A stretch of DNA of 64,000 bases from Panopea generosa (taxonomy: Eukaryota; Mollusca; Bivalvia; Adapedonta; Hiatellidae). The stretch is taken from positions 61,605,078 to 61,669,077 of the forward strand of contig CM055895.1 of assembly GCA_029582155.1 (NCBI GenBank), read 5' to 3'. Positions within the stretch are counted from its first letter, which is position 1. Every line of letters starts with the position of its first letter. The notes below the pieces were generated by a model. That model ran no database searches. It was not told the DNA's origin and saw nothing but the letters and a program-made list of their open reading frames with translations. Below, one piece after another: positions 14,866-28,620 of the stretch. The position numbers and the translations under genes are program-made.

Positions 14866-15407
14866 GCTGCTATTATTAAGTATGTAAAGGTATAAACTAA
14901 TTTTACAAGTTTAATTTTTATAAAAATGTGGATGTCACATTTGTGAGCAATGTAGTTTGCTGTTACATTTTGATGGGTGAATGTCCTATCCTTGCTTTTA
15001 TAATTTGTTTTTGTGATGTCAACAGCTGGAGTGATCGCTGACTCTGGGTCCATCCGAGCTGACCATCCAAGCCAATTATACATATCCTGTATATTCTTAC
15101 ACCAATTAGTTACTCATGCTTGACTGATACCATGTTCACCCAAGCCCAATACACATGATTGTTAATTGACATGGTATTGAGATAATCACACAAACTGTTA
15201 ATGTTAATTGGGTGTTATGGTTAAATGACTAGAGGTGTTAGATAATTTTCAGCTTCATTGCATATCTTTGTAAAGTATCTTTGTTCACATGTGTTTGGTG
15301 AAAAAAATATTATCTTACAAAAGTTAATTGAAAAATACTGGATAAAAGTATCAAATACTGTATTTGACTAGTAAAAAGATAATAATGCACATAATATATT
15401 CATTACT
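14866..15407 (+). repeat. ~550-bp inter-satellite segment, copy 5
   Basis: Same segment; the right junction differs, passing from 'cattacta' straight into 'agcacagactagtgctag', which suggests unequal exchange at this copy. Confidence 0.85.
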
Positions 15408-17677
15408 AAGCACAGACTAGTGCTAGTTGAATATAAACAAGTACACAGTATGTACCAAGAAATAGATAGCATATTCTGAAGGTCTGTCTTTGTTCTGTAT
15501 GATGCTGCTATTTGCTCCTGGTCCTAAGCACAGGCTAGTGCTAGTTGAATATTAACAAGTACATAGTATGTATCATGCTGCTATTTGCTCCTGGCACAGG
15601 CTAGTTGAATATCAACAAGCACAAAGTATGTACCAAGAAATAGGTAGCATATTCTGAAGATCCATCAATGTTGTGTATTAAGCTGTTATTTTCTCCTGAT
15701 CCTAATCACAAGCTAGTGATTGTTCAATGCAAACAACCATATAGTATGTACCAAGAAATAGGTAGCATATCCTTAAAATCCGTCAGTGTTGTGTTTCGTG
15801 CTGCTATTTGCTCCTGATCCTAAGCACAGGCTAGTGCTAGTTAGGATATAAACAAGCGCATAGTATGTACCAAGAAATAGGTAGCATATTCTGAAGATCC
15901 ATCAACGTTGTGTTTCATGCTGTTATTTGCCCCTGGTTCTTAGCACAGGCTAGTGCTAGTTGAATATAAACAAGCACATAGTATGTACCAAGAAATAGGT
16001 AGCATATTCTGAAGATCCATCAATGTTGTGTATCATGCTGTTATTTGCCCCTGGTTCTAAGCACAGGCTAGTGCTAGTTGAATATAAACAAGCACATAGT
16101 ATGTACCAAAAAATAGGTAGCATATTCTGAAGATCCATCAACGTTGTGTATCATGCTGTTTTTTTCTCCTGGTCCTAGGCACAGGCTAGTGCTAGTTGAA
16201 TATAAACAAGAACATAGTATGTACCAAGAAATAGGTAGCATATTCTGAAAATCCATCAGTGTTGTGTATCATGCTGCTATTTGATCCAGGTCCTAAGCAC
16301 AGGCTAGTGCTAGTTTGAATATAAAGAAACACGTAGTATGTACCAAGAAATAGGAAGCATATTCTATAGATCCATCAATGTTGTGTATCATGCTGCTATT
16401 TTGCTCCTGGTCCTAAGCACATGCTAGTGCTAGTTGAATATAAACAAGCACATAGTATGTACCAAGAAATAGGTAGCATATTCTGAAGATCCATCAATGT
16501 TGTGTATCATGCTGCTATTTGCCCCTGGTCCTAAGCACAGACTAGTGCTAGTTGAATATAAACAAGCACATAGTATGTACCAAGAAATAGGTAGCATATT
16601 CTTAGAATCCATCATTGTTGTGTATCATGCTGCTATTTGCTCCTTGTCCTAAGCACAGGCTAGTGCTAGTTGAAAATAAACAAGCACACAGTATGTACCA
16701 AGAAATAGGTAGCATATTCTAAGGATCCATCATTGTTGTGTATCATGCTGCTATTTGCTCCTGGTCCTAAGCACAGACTAGTGCTAGTTGAATATAAACA
16801 AGCACAGAGTATGTACCAAGAAATAGGTAGCATATTCTTAGAATCCATCATTGTTGTGTATCATGCTACTATTTGCTCCTGGTCCTAAGCACAGACTAGT
16901 GCTAGTTGAATATAAACAAGCACATAGTATGTACCAAGAAATAGGTAGCATATTCTAAGGATCCATCATTGTTGTGTATCATGCTGCTATTTGCTCCTGG
17001 TCCTAAGCACAGACTAGTGCTAGTTGAATATAAACAAGCACATAGTATGAACCAAGAAATAGGTAGCATATTCTTAGAATCCATCACTGTTGTGTATCGA
17101 GCTGCTATTTGCTCCTTGTCCTAAGCACAGGTTAGTGCTAGTTGAAAATAAACAAGCACATAGTATGTACCAAGAAATAGGTAGCATATTCTGAAGATCC
17201 ATCAATGTTGTGTATCATGCTGCTATTTGCTCTTTGTCCTAAGCACAGACTAGTGCTAGTTGAATATAAACAAGCACATAGTATGTACCAAGAAATAGGT
17301 AGCATATTCTGAAGATCCATCATTGTTGTGTATCATGCTGCTATTTGCTCCTGGTCCTAAGCACAGACTAGTGCTAGTTGAATATAAACAAGCACAGAGT
17401 ATGTACAAAGAAATAGGTAGCATATTCTTAGGATCCATCAAAGTTGTGTATCAAGGTGGTGTTTGCTCCTGGTCCTAAGCACAGACTAGTGCTAGTTGAA
17501 TATAAACAAGCACATAGTATGTACCAAGAAATAGGTAGCATATTCTGAAGATCCATCAATGTTGTGTATCATGCTGCTATTTTGCTCCTGGTCCTAAGCA
17601 CAGGCTAGTGCTAGTTGAATATAAACAAGCACATAGTATGTACCAAGAAATAGGTTGCATATTCTGAAGTTCCATAA

Positions 17678-18238
17678 TTGCTGCTATCATTAAGTATGTA
17701 AACTTATAAACTAATTTCACAAGTTTAATTTTTATAAAAATGTTGCTGTCACATTTGTGAGCAATGTAGTTTGTTGTTGGTTTGCTGTTACATTTTGATG
17801 GGTGTATGTCCTGTCCTGGCTTTTATAATTTGATTTTGTGGTGTCAACAGCTGGAGTGATCACTGACTCTGGGTCCATCCCAGCTGACCATCCAAGCCAA
17901 TTATACATATCCTGTATATTCTAACATCAATTAGTTACTCATGCTTGACTGATACCATGTTCACCCAAGCCCAATACACATGATTGTTAATTGACATGGT
18001 ATTGAGATAATCACACAAACTGGTAATGTTAATTGGGTGTTATGGTTGAATGACAAGAGGTGTTAGATAATTTTCAGCTTCGTTGCATATCTTTGTAAAG
18101 TATCTTTATTCACATGTGTTTGGTGAAACAAATATTATCTTACAAAAATTAATTGAAAAATACCAGATAAAAGTATCAAATACTGTATTTGACTAGTAAA
18201 AAGATGAAAATGCACATGATATACTCATCACTAATATA
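17678..18238 (+). repeat. ~550-bp inter-satellite segment, copy 6
   Basis: Same segment with an extra 'tgttggtttgc' stretch shared with copies 7-9, defining a right-hand subfamily. Confidence 0.85.
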
Positions 18239-19675
18239 GTTGAATATAAACAAGTACACAGTATGTACCAAGAAATAGATAGGATCTTCTGAAGGTCTGT
18301 CTTTCTTCTGTATGATGCTGCTATTGGCTTCTGGTCCTAAGCACAGGTTAGTTCTAGTTGAATATAAACAAGCACATAGTATGTATCATGCTGTTATTTG
18401 CTCCTGGTCTTAGCACAGGCTAGTGCTATTTGAATATCAACAAGCAAACAGTATGTACCAAGAAATAGGTAACATATTCTTAGGATCCATCATTGTTGTG
18501 TATCATGCTGCTATTTGCTCCTTGTCCTAGGCACAGGCTAGTGCTAGTTGAATATAAACAAGCACATAGTATGTACCACGAAATAGGTAGCATTTTCTGA
18601 GGATCCATCATTGTTGTGTATTAAGCTGCTATTTGCTCCTGGTCCTAAGCACAGGCTAGTGCTAGTTGAAAATAAACAAGCACACAGTATGTACCAAGAA
18701 ATAGGTAGCATATTCTAAGGATCCATCATTGTTGTGTATCATGTTGCTATTTGCTCCTGGTCCTAAGCACAGACTAGTGCTAGTTGAATATAAACAAGCA
18801 CAGAGTATGTACCAAGAAATAGGTAGCATATTCTTAGAATCCATCATTGTTGTGTATCATGCTACTATTTGCTCCTGGTCCTCAGCACAGACTAGTGCTA
18901 GTTGAATATAAACAAGCACATAGTATGTACCAAGAAATAGGTAGCATATTCTAAGGATCCATCATTGTTGTGTATCATGCTGCTATTTGCTCCTGGTCCT
19001 AAGCACAGACTAGTGCTAGTTGAATATAAACAAGCACATAGTATGTACCAAGAAATAGGTAGCATATTCTTAGAATCCATCACTGTTGTGTATCGAGCTG
19101 CTATTTGCTCCTTGTCCTAAGCACAGGTTAGTGCTAGTTGAAAATAAACAAGCACACAGTATGTACCAAGAAATAGGTAGCATATTCTGAAGATCCATCA
19201 ATGTTGTGTATCATGCTGCTATTTGCTCCTTGTCCTAAGCACAGACTAGTGCTAGTTGAATATAAACAAGCACATAGTATGTACCAAGAAATAGGTAGCA
19301 TATTCTGAAGATCCATCATTGTTGTGTATCATGCTGCTATTTGCTCCTGGTCCTAAGCACAGACTAGTGCTAGTTGAATATAAACAAGCACAGAGTATGT
19401 ACAAAGAAATAGGTAGCATATTCTTAGGATCCATCAAAGTTGTGTATCAAGGTGGTGTTTTCTCCTGGTCCTAAGCACAGACTAGTGCTAGTTGAATATA
19501 AACAAGCACATAGTATGTACCAAGAAATAGGTAGCATATTCTGAAGATCCATCAATGTTGTGTATCATGCTGCTATTTTGCTCCTGGTCCTAAGCACAGG
19601 CTAGTGCTAGTTGAATATAAACAAGCACATATTATGTACCAAGAAATAGGTTGCATATTCTGAAGATCCATCATT

Positions 19676-20234
19676 GCTGCTATCATTAAGTATGTAAACT
19701 TATCAACTAATTTCACAAGTTTAATTTTTATAAAAATGTTGCTGTCACATTTGTGAGCAATGTAGTTTGTTGTTGGTTTGCTGTTACATTTTGATGGGTG
19801 TATGTCCTGTCCTGGCTTTTATAATTTGATTTTGTGGTGTCAACAGCTGGAGTGATCACTGACTCTGGGTCCATCCCAGCTGACCATCCAAGCCAATTAT
19901 ACATATCCTGTATATTCTAACATCAATTAGTTACTCATGCTTGACTGATACCATGTTCACCCAAGCCCAATACACATGATTGTTAATTGACATGGTATTG
20001 AGATAATCACACAAACTGGTAATGTTAATTGGGTGTTATGGTTGAATGACAAGAGGTGTTAGATAATTTTCAGCTTCGTTGCATATCTTTGTAAAGTATC
20101 TTTTTTCACATGTGTTTGGTGAAAAAAATATTATCTTACAAAAATTAATTGAAAAATACCAGATAAAAGTATCAAATACTGTATTTGACTATTAAAAAGA
20201 TGAAAATGCACATGATATACTCATCACTAATATA
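19676..20234 (+). repeat. ~550-bp inter-satellite segment, copy 7
   Basis: Almost identical to copy 6 and placed about 1,996 bp after it, as part of a larger duplicated block. Confidence 0.85.
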
Positions 20235-23200
20235 GTTGAATATAAACAAGTACACAGTATGTACCAAGAAATAGATAGGATCTTCTGAAGGTCTGTCTTT
20301 CTTCTGTATGATGCTGCTATTGGCTTCTGGTCCTAAGCACAGGTTAGTTCTAGTTGAATATAAACAAGCACATAGTATGTATCATGCTGTTATTTGCTCC
20401 TGGTCTTAGCACAGGCTAGTGCTATTTGAATATCAACAAGCAAACAGTATGTACCAAGAAATAGGTAACATATTCTTAGGATCCATCATTGTTGTGTATC
20501 ATGCTGCTATTTGCTCCTTGTCCTAGGCACAGGCTAGTGCTAGTTGAATATAAACAAGCACATAGTATGTACCACGAAATAGGTAGCATTTTCTGAGGAT
20601 CCATCATTGTTGTGTATTAAGCTGCTTTTTGCTCCTGGTCCTAAGCACAGGCTAGTGCTAGTTGAATGTAAACAAGCACATAGTATGTACCAAGAAATAG
20701 GTAGCATATTCTGAAAATCCATCAGTGTTGTGTATCATGCTGCTATTTGATCCTGGATGTAAGTACAGGCTAGTGCTAGTTTGAATTAAAGAAACACATA
20801 GTATGTACCAAGAAATAGGTAGCATATTCTATAGATCCATCAATGTTGTGTATCATGCTGCTATTTTGCTCCTGGTCCTAAGCGCATGCTAGTGCTAGTT
20901 GAATATAAACAAGCACATAGTATTCTGAAGATCCATCAATGTTATGTATCATGCTGCTATTTGCCCCTGGTCCTAAGCACAGACTAGTGCTAGTTGAATA
21001 TAAACAAGCACATAGTATGTACCAAGAAATAGGTAGCATATTCTTAGAATCCATCATTGTTGTGTATCGAGCTGCTATTTGCTCCTTGTCCTAAGCACAG
21101 GCTAGTGCTAGGTGAAAATAAACAAGCACACAGTATGTACCAAGAAATAGGTAGCATATTTTAAGGATCTATCATTGTTTTGTATCATGCTGCTATTTGC
21201 TCCTGGTCCTAAGCACAGACTAGTGCTAGTTGAATATAAACAAGCACATAGTATGTACCAAGAAATAGGTATCATATTCTGAAGATCCATCAATGTTGTG
21301 TATCATGCTGCTATTTTGCTCCTTGTCCTAAGCACAGGCTAGTGCTAGTTGAATATAAACAAGCACATAGTATGTACCACGAAATAGATAGCATTTTCTG
21401 AGGATCCATCATTGTTGTGTATTAAGCTGCTATTTGGTCCTGGTCCTAAGCACAGGCTAGTGCTAGTTGAATGTAAACAAGCACATTGTATGTACCAAGA
21501 TATAGGTAGCATATTCTGAAAATCCATCAGTGTTGTGTATCATGCTGCTATTTGATCCTGGTCCTAAGCACAGGCTATTGCTATTTGAATATAAACAAGC
21601 ACAAAGTATGTACTAAGAAATATGTAGGATATTCTTAGGATCCATCAGTGTTGTGTATCATGCTGCTTTTTGCTCCTTGTCCTAGGCACAGGCTAGTGCT
21701 AGTTGAATATAGACAAGCACATAGTATTCTGAAGATCCATCAATGTTGTGTATCATGCTGCTATTTGCCCCTGGTCCTAAGCACAGACTAGTGCTAGTTG
21801 AATATAAACAAGCAAACAGTATGTACCAAGAAATAGGTAGCATATTCTTAGGATCCATCATTGTTGTGTATCATGCTGCTATTTGCTCCTTGTCCTAGGA
21901 ACAGGCTAGTGCTAGTTGAATATAAACAAGCACATAGTATGTACCACGAAATAGGTAGCATTTTCTGAGGATCCATCATTGTTGTGTATTAAGCGGCTAT
22001 TTGCTCCTGGTCCTAAGCACAGGCTAGTGCTAGTTGAATGTAAACAAGCACATAGTATGTACCAAGAAATAGGTTGCATATTCTGAAAATCCATCAGTGT
22101 TATGTATCATGCTGCTATTTGATCCTGGTCCTAAGCACAGGCTAGTGCTAGTTTGAATATAAAGAAACACGTAGTATGTACCAAGAAATAGGTAGCATAT
22201 TCTATAGATCCATCAATGTTGTGTATCATGCTGCTATTTTGCTCCTGGTCCTAAGCACACGCTAGTGCTAGTTGAATATAAACAAGCACATAGTATGTAC
22301 CAAAAAATAGGTAGAATATTCTGAAGATCCATCAATGTTGTGTATCGTGCTGCTATTTGCCCCTGGTCCTAAGCACAGACTAGTGCTAGTTGAATATAAA
22401 CAAGCACATAGTATGTACCAAGAAATAGGTAGCATATTCTTAGAATCCATCATTGTTGTGTATCAAGCTGCTATTTGCCCCTGGTCCTAAGCACAGGCTA
22501 GTGCTAGTTGAATATAAGCAAGCACATAGTATGTACCAAGAAATAGGTAGCATATTCTGAAGATCCATCAATGTTGTGTATCATGCTGCTATTTGCCCCT
22601 GGTCCTAAGCACAGGCTAGTGCTAGTTTGAATATAAAGAAACACGTAGTATGTATAAAGAAATAGGTAGCATATTCTGAAGATCCATCAATGTTGTGTAT
22701 CATGCTGCTATTTGCCCCTGGTCCTAAGCACAGGCTAGTGCTAGTTGAATATAAACAAGCACATAGTATGTACAAAGAAATAGGTAGCATATTCTGAAGA
22801 TCCATCAATGTTGTGTATCATGCTGCTATTTGCTCCTGGTCCTAAGCACAGGCTAGTGCTAGTTGAATATAAACAAGCACATAGTATGTACTAAGAAATA
22901 GGTAGCATATTCTTAGGATCCATCATTGTTGTGTATCATGCTGCTATTTTGCTCCTTGTCCTAAGCACAGGCTAGTGCTAGTTAAATAGGAACAAGCACA
23001 TAGTATGTACCAAGAAATTGGTAGCATATTCTTAGGATCCATCATTGTTGTGTATCATGCTGCTATTTGCTCCTGGTCCTAACCACAGGCTAGTGCTAGT
23101 TGAATATAAACAAGCACATAGTATGTACCAAGATATAGGCAAAATATTTTGAAGATCCATCATTGTTGTGTATCATGCTGCTATTTGCTCTGGTCCTAAG

Positions 23201-24816
23201 CACAGACTAGTGCTAGTTGAATATAAACAAGCACATAGTATGTACCAAAAAATAGGTAACATATTTTTTGGATCCATCATTGTTGTGTATCATGCTGCTA
23301 TTTGTTCCTGGTCCTAAGCACAGGCTAGTGCTAGTTGAATATAAAGAAGCACATAGTATGTACCAAGAAATAGGTAGCATATTCTTTGGATCAATCATTG
23401 TTGTGTATCATGCTGCTATTTGCTCCTGGTCCTAAGCACAGTCTAGTGCTAGTTGAATATAAACAAGCACATAGTATGTACCAAGAAATAGGTATCATAT
23501 TCTTAGGATCCATCATTGTTGTGTATCATGCTGCTATTTGCTCCTTGTCCTAAGCACAGGCTAGTGCTAGTTGAATATAAACAAGCACATAGTATGTTCC
23601 AAGAAATAGGTAGCATATTCTTTGGATCCATCATTGTTGTGTATCATGCTGCTATTTGCTCCTGGTCCTAAGCACAGGCTAGTGCTAGTTGAATATAAAC
23701 ATGCACATAGTATGTACCAAGAAATAGGTAGCATATTCTGAAGATCCATCAATGTTGTGTATCATGCTGCTATTTTGCTTGTTGTCCTAAGCACAGGCTA
23801 GTGCTAGTTAAATAGAAATAAGCACATAGTATGTACCAAGAAATAGGTAGCATATTATTAGGATCCATCATTATTGTGTATCATGCTGCTATTTGCTCCT
23901 GTTCCTAAGCACAGGCTAGTGCTAGTTGAAAATAAACAAGCACACAGTATGTACCAAGAAATAGGTAGCATATTCTAAGGATCCATCATTGTTGTGTATC
24001 ATGCTGCTATTTGCTCCCAGTCCTAAGCACAGACTTGTGCTAGTTGAATATTAACAAGCACAGATTATGTACCAAGAAATAGGTAGCATATTCTAAGGAT
24101 CCATCAAAGTTGTGTATCAAGGTGGTATTTGCTCCTGGTCCTAAGCACAGGCTAGTGCTAGTTGAATATAAACAAGCACATAGTATGTACCAAGAAATAG
24201 GTAGCATATTCTAAAGATCCATCATTGTTTTGTATCATGCTGCTATTTGCTCCTGGTCCTAAGCACAGACTAGTGCTAGTTGAATATAAACAAGCACAGA
24301 GTATGTACCAAGAAATAGGTAGCATATTCTTAGGATCCATCAATATGTATATCATGCTGCTATTTGCTCCTGGTCCTAAGCACAGGCTAGTGCTAGTTGA
24401 ATATAAACAAGCACATAGTATGTACCAAGATATAGGTAGCATATTCTAAAGATCCAGCAATGTTGTGTATCATGCTGCTATTTTGCTCCTGGTCCTTAGC
24501 ACAGGCTAGTGCTAGTTGAATATAAACAAGCACATAGTATGTACCAAGAAATAGGTAGCATATTCTTAGGATCCATCAAAGTTGTGTATCAAGGTGGTAT
24601 TTGCTCCTGGTCCTAAGCACAGACTAGTGCTAGTTAAATATAAACAAGCACATAGTATGTACCAAGAAATAGGTAGCATATTCTGAAGATCCATCAATGT
24701 TGTGTATCATGCTGCTATTTTGCTCCTGGTCCTAAGTACAGGCTAGTGCTAGTTGAATATAAACAAGCACATAGTATGTACCAAGAAATAGGTTGCATAT
24801 TCTGAAGATCCATCAT

Positions 24817-25374
24817 TGCTGCTATCATTAAGTATGTAAACTTATCAACTAATTTCACAAGTTTAATTTTTATAAAAATGTTGCTGTCACATTTGTGAGC
24901 AATGTAGTTTGCTGTTGGTTTGCTGTTACATTTTGATGGGTGTATGTCCTGTCCTGGCTTTTATATTTGATTTTGTGGTGTCAACAACTGGAGTGATCAC
25001 TGACTCTGGGTCCATCCCAACTGACCATCCAAGCCAATTATACATATCCTGTATATTCTTACATCAATTAGTTACTCATGCTTGACTGATACCATGTTCA
25101 CCCAAGCCCAATACACATGATTGTTAATTGACATGGTATTGAGATAATCACACAAACTGGTAATGTTAATTGGGTGTTATGGTTGAATGACAAGAGGTGT
25201 TAGATAATTTTCAGCTTCGTTGCATATCTTTGTAAAGTATCTTTATTCACATGTGTTTGGTGAAAAAAATATTATCTTACAAAAATTAATTGAAAAATAC
25301 CAGATAAAAGTATCAAATACTGTATTTGACTAGTAAAAAGATGAAAATGCACATAATATACTCATCACTAATAT
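24817..25374 (+). repeat. ~550-bp inter-satellite segment, copy 8
   Basis: Same right-hand subfamily as copies 6, 7 and 9. Confidence 0.85.
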
Positions 25375-28233
25375 AGTTGAATATAAACAAGTACACAGTA
25401 TGTACCAAGAAATAGATAGCATATTCTGAAGATCTGTCTTTGTTCTGTATGATGCTGCTATTGGCTTCTGGTCCTAAGCACAGGTTAGTTCTAGTTGAAT
25501 ATAAACAAGCACATAGTATGTATCATGCTGTTATTTGCTCCTGGTCTTAGCACAGGCTAGTGCTATTTGAATATCAACAAGCAAACAGTATGTACCAAGA
25601 AATAGGTAGCATATTCTTAGGATCCATCATTGTTGTGTATCATGCTGCTATTTGCTCCTTGTCCTAGGCACAGGCTAGTGCTAGATGAATATAAACAAGC
25701 ACATAGTATGTACCACGAAATAGGTAGCATTTTCTGAGGATCCATCATTGTTGTGTATTAAGCTGCTATTTGCTCCTGGTCCTAAGCACAGGCTAGTGCT
25801 AGTTGAATGTAAACAAGCACATAGTATGTACCAAGAAATAGGTAGCATATTCTTAAAATCCATCAGTGTTGTGTATCATGCTGCTATTTGATCCTGGTCC
25901 TAAGCACAGGCTAGTGCTAGTTTGAATATAAAGAAACACGTAGTAGGTACCAAGAAATAGGTAGCATATTCTGAAGATCCATCAATGTTGTGTATCGTGC
26001 TGCTATTTGCCCCTGGTCCTAAGCACAGACTAGTGCTAGTTGAATATAAACAAGCACATAGTATGTACCAAGAAATAGGTAGCATATTCTTAGAATCCAT
26101 CATTGTTGTGTATCAAGCTGCTAATTGCTCCTGGTCCGAAGCACAGGCTTGTGCTAGTTGAATATAAGCAAGCACATAGTATGTACCAATAAATATGTAG
26201 CATATTCTGAAGATCCATCAATGTTGTGTATCATGCTGCTATTTGCCCCTGGTCCTAAGCACAGGCTAGTGCTAGTTTGAATATAAAGAAACACGTAGTA
26301 TGTACCAAGAAATAGGTAGCATATTCTGAAGATCCATCAATGTTGTGTATCATGCTGCTATTTGCCCCTGGTCCTAAGCACAGGCTAGTGCTAGTTGAAT
26401 ATAAACAAGCACATAGTATGTACAAAGAAATAGGTAGCATATTCTGAAGATCCATCAATGTTGTGTATCATGCTGCTATTTGCTCCTGGTCTTAAGCACA
26501 GGCTAGTGCTAGTTGAATATAAACAAGCACATAGTATGTACCAAGAAATAGGTAGCATATTCTTAGGATCCATCATTGTTGTGTATCATGCTGCTATTTT
26601 GCTCCTGGTCCTAAGCACAGGCTAGAGCTAGTTAAATAGGAACAAGCACATAGTATGTACCAAGAAATTGGTAGCATATTCTTAGGATCCATCATTGTTG
26701 TGTATCATGCTGCTATTTGCTCCTGGTCCTAACCACAGGCTAGTGCTAGTTGAATATAAACAAGCACATAGTATGTACCAAGATATAGGCAAAATATTCT
26801 GAAGATCCATCATTGTTGTGTATCATGCTGCTATTTGCTCCTGGTCCTAAGCACAGACTAGTGCTAGTTGAATATAAACAAGCACATAGTATGTACCAAA
26901 AAATAGGTAACATATTTTTAGGATCCATCATTGTTGTGTATCATGCTGCTATTTGCTCCTGGTCCTAAGCACAGTCTAGTGCTAGTTGAATATAAACAAG
27001 CACATAGTATGTACCAAGAAATAGGTAGCATATTCTTTGGATCAATCATTGTTGTGTATCATGCTGCTATTTGCTCCTGGTCCTAAGCACAGGCTAGTGC
27101 TAGTTGAATATAAACAAGCACATAGTATGTACAAAGAAATAGGTAGCATATTCTTAGAATCCATCATTGTTGTGTATCATGCTGCTATTTGCTCCTGGTC
27201 CTAAGCACAGGCTAGTGCTAGTTGAATATAAACATGCACATAGTATGTACCAAGAAATAGGTAGCATATTCTGAAGATCCATCAATGTTGTGTATCATGC
27301 TGCTATTTTGCTCCTTGTCCTAAGCACAGGCTAGTGCTATTTAAATAGAAATAAGCACATAGTATGTACCAAGAAATAGGTAGCATATTATTAGGATCCA
27401 TCATTATTGTGTATCATGCTGCTATTTGCTCCTGGTCCTAAGCACAGGCTAGTGCTAGTTGAAAATAAACAAGCACACAGTATGTACCAAGAAATAGGTA
27501 GCATATTCTAAGGATCCACAATTGTTGTGTATCATGCTGCTATTTGCTCCCGGTCCTAAGCACAGACTAGTGCTAGTTGAATATAAACAAGCACAGATAA
27601 TGTACCAAGAAATAGGTAGCATATTCTAAAGATCCAGCAATGTTGTGTATCAAGGTGGTATTTGCTCCTGGTCCTAAGCACAGGCTAGTGCTAGTTGAAT
27701 ATAAACAAGCACATAGTATGTACCAAGAAATAGGTAGCATATTCTAAAGATCCATCATTGTTTTGTATCATGCTGCTATTTGCTCCTGGTCCTAAGCACA
27801 GACTAGTGCTAGTTGAATATAAACAAGCACAGAGTATGTACCAAGAAATAGGTAGCATATTCTTAGGATCCATCAAAGTTGTGTATCAAGGTGGTATTTG
27901 CTCCTGGTCCTAAGCACAGACTAGTGCTAGTTGAATATAAACAAGCACATAGTATGTACCAAGAAATAGGTAGCATATTCTAAAGATCGAGCAATGTTGT
28001 GTATCATGCTGCTATTTTGCTCCTGGTCCTTAGCACAGGCTAGTGCTAGTTGAATATAAACAAGCACATAGTATGTACCAAGAAATAGGTAGCATATTCT
28101 AAAGATCCAGCAATGTTGTGTATCATGCTGCTATTTTGCTCCTGGTCCTACGCACAGGCTAGTGCTAGTTGAATATAAACAAGCACATAGTATGTACCAA
28201 GAAATAGGTTGCATAGTCTGAAGATCCATCATT

Positions 28234-28620
28234 GCTGCTATCATTAAGTATGTAAACTTATAAACTAATTTCACAAGTTTAATTTTTATAAAAATGTTGG
28301 TATCACATTTTTGAGCAATGTAGTTTGCTGTTGGTTTGCTGTTACATTTTGATGGGTGTATGTCCTGTCCTGGCTTTTATATTTGATTTTGTGGTGTCAA
28401 CAGCTGGAGTGATCACTGACTCTGGGTCCATCCTAGCTGACCATCCAAGCCAATTATACATATCCTGTATATTCTTACATCAATTAGTTACTCATGCTTG
28501 ACTGATACCATGTTCACCCAAGCCCAATACACATGATTGTTAATTGACATGGTATTGAGATAATCACACAAACTGTTAATGTTAATTGGGTGTTATGGTT
28601 GAATGACTAGAGGTGTTAGT
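28234..28620 (+). repeat. ~550-bp inter-satellite segment, copy 9, truncated at the array edge
   Basis: The copy stops after 'gaatgactagaggtgttagt' and unique AT-rich DNA follows. It lacks the last ~160 bp and marks the right boundary of the whole array. Confidence 0.85.

Larger units (their letters stand above)
16660..20650. repeat. 1,996-bp tandem duplication of satellite plus ~550-bp segment
   Basis: Monomers at 16,666, 16,902, 17,138 and 17,256, copy 6 of the segment and the short monomers after it all recur 1,996 bp downstream with few differences (for example an extra or lost A in the 'gtgaaaaaaatatt' run). Confidence 0.85.
1..28620. repeat. 118-bp satellite array with higher-order structure
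   Basis: Direct tandem copies of a 118-bp unit (119 when a T-run is longer) fill the region. Landmarks of the unit are 'gctcctggtcctaagcacag', 'gctagtgctagttgaatata', 'agtatgtaccaagaaatagg' and a variable 'gaagatcc/ttaggatcc' block before 'atcattgttgtgtatcatgc'. Subtypes differ at fixed places (gttgaatataaac versus gttaaatagaaac; gaagatcc versus ttaggatcc, giving a GGATCC site in some). Each unit can fold two small hairpins (AGCAC..GTGCT and TACC..GGTA). The array is open at the left edge and stops abruptly at 28,620. Nine copies of a ~550-bp unrelated segment interrupt it. No exon or gene was recognised inside. It probably lies in a WDR45B intron (inference). Confidence 0.95.

Noticed and set aside
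444-27876. Dozens of ~61-codon minus-strand open frames with MMDLQNMLPISWYILCACLY-like translations
   Set aside because: They repeat in step with the 118-bp DNA unit, overlap one another, start and stop at the same place in each monomer pair, and many copies are broken. The translation is a by-product of the satellite.
1-28620. CRISPR-like array
   Set aside because: Repeats are direct and contiguous without unique spacers, and the window is clearly animal nuclear DNA.
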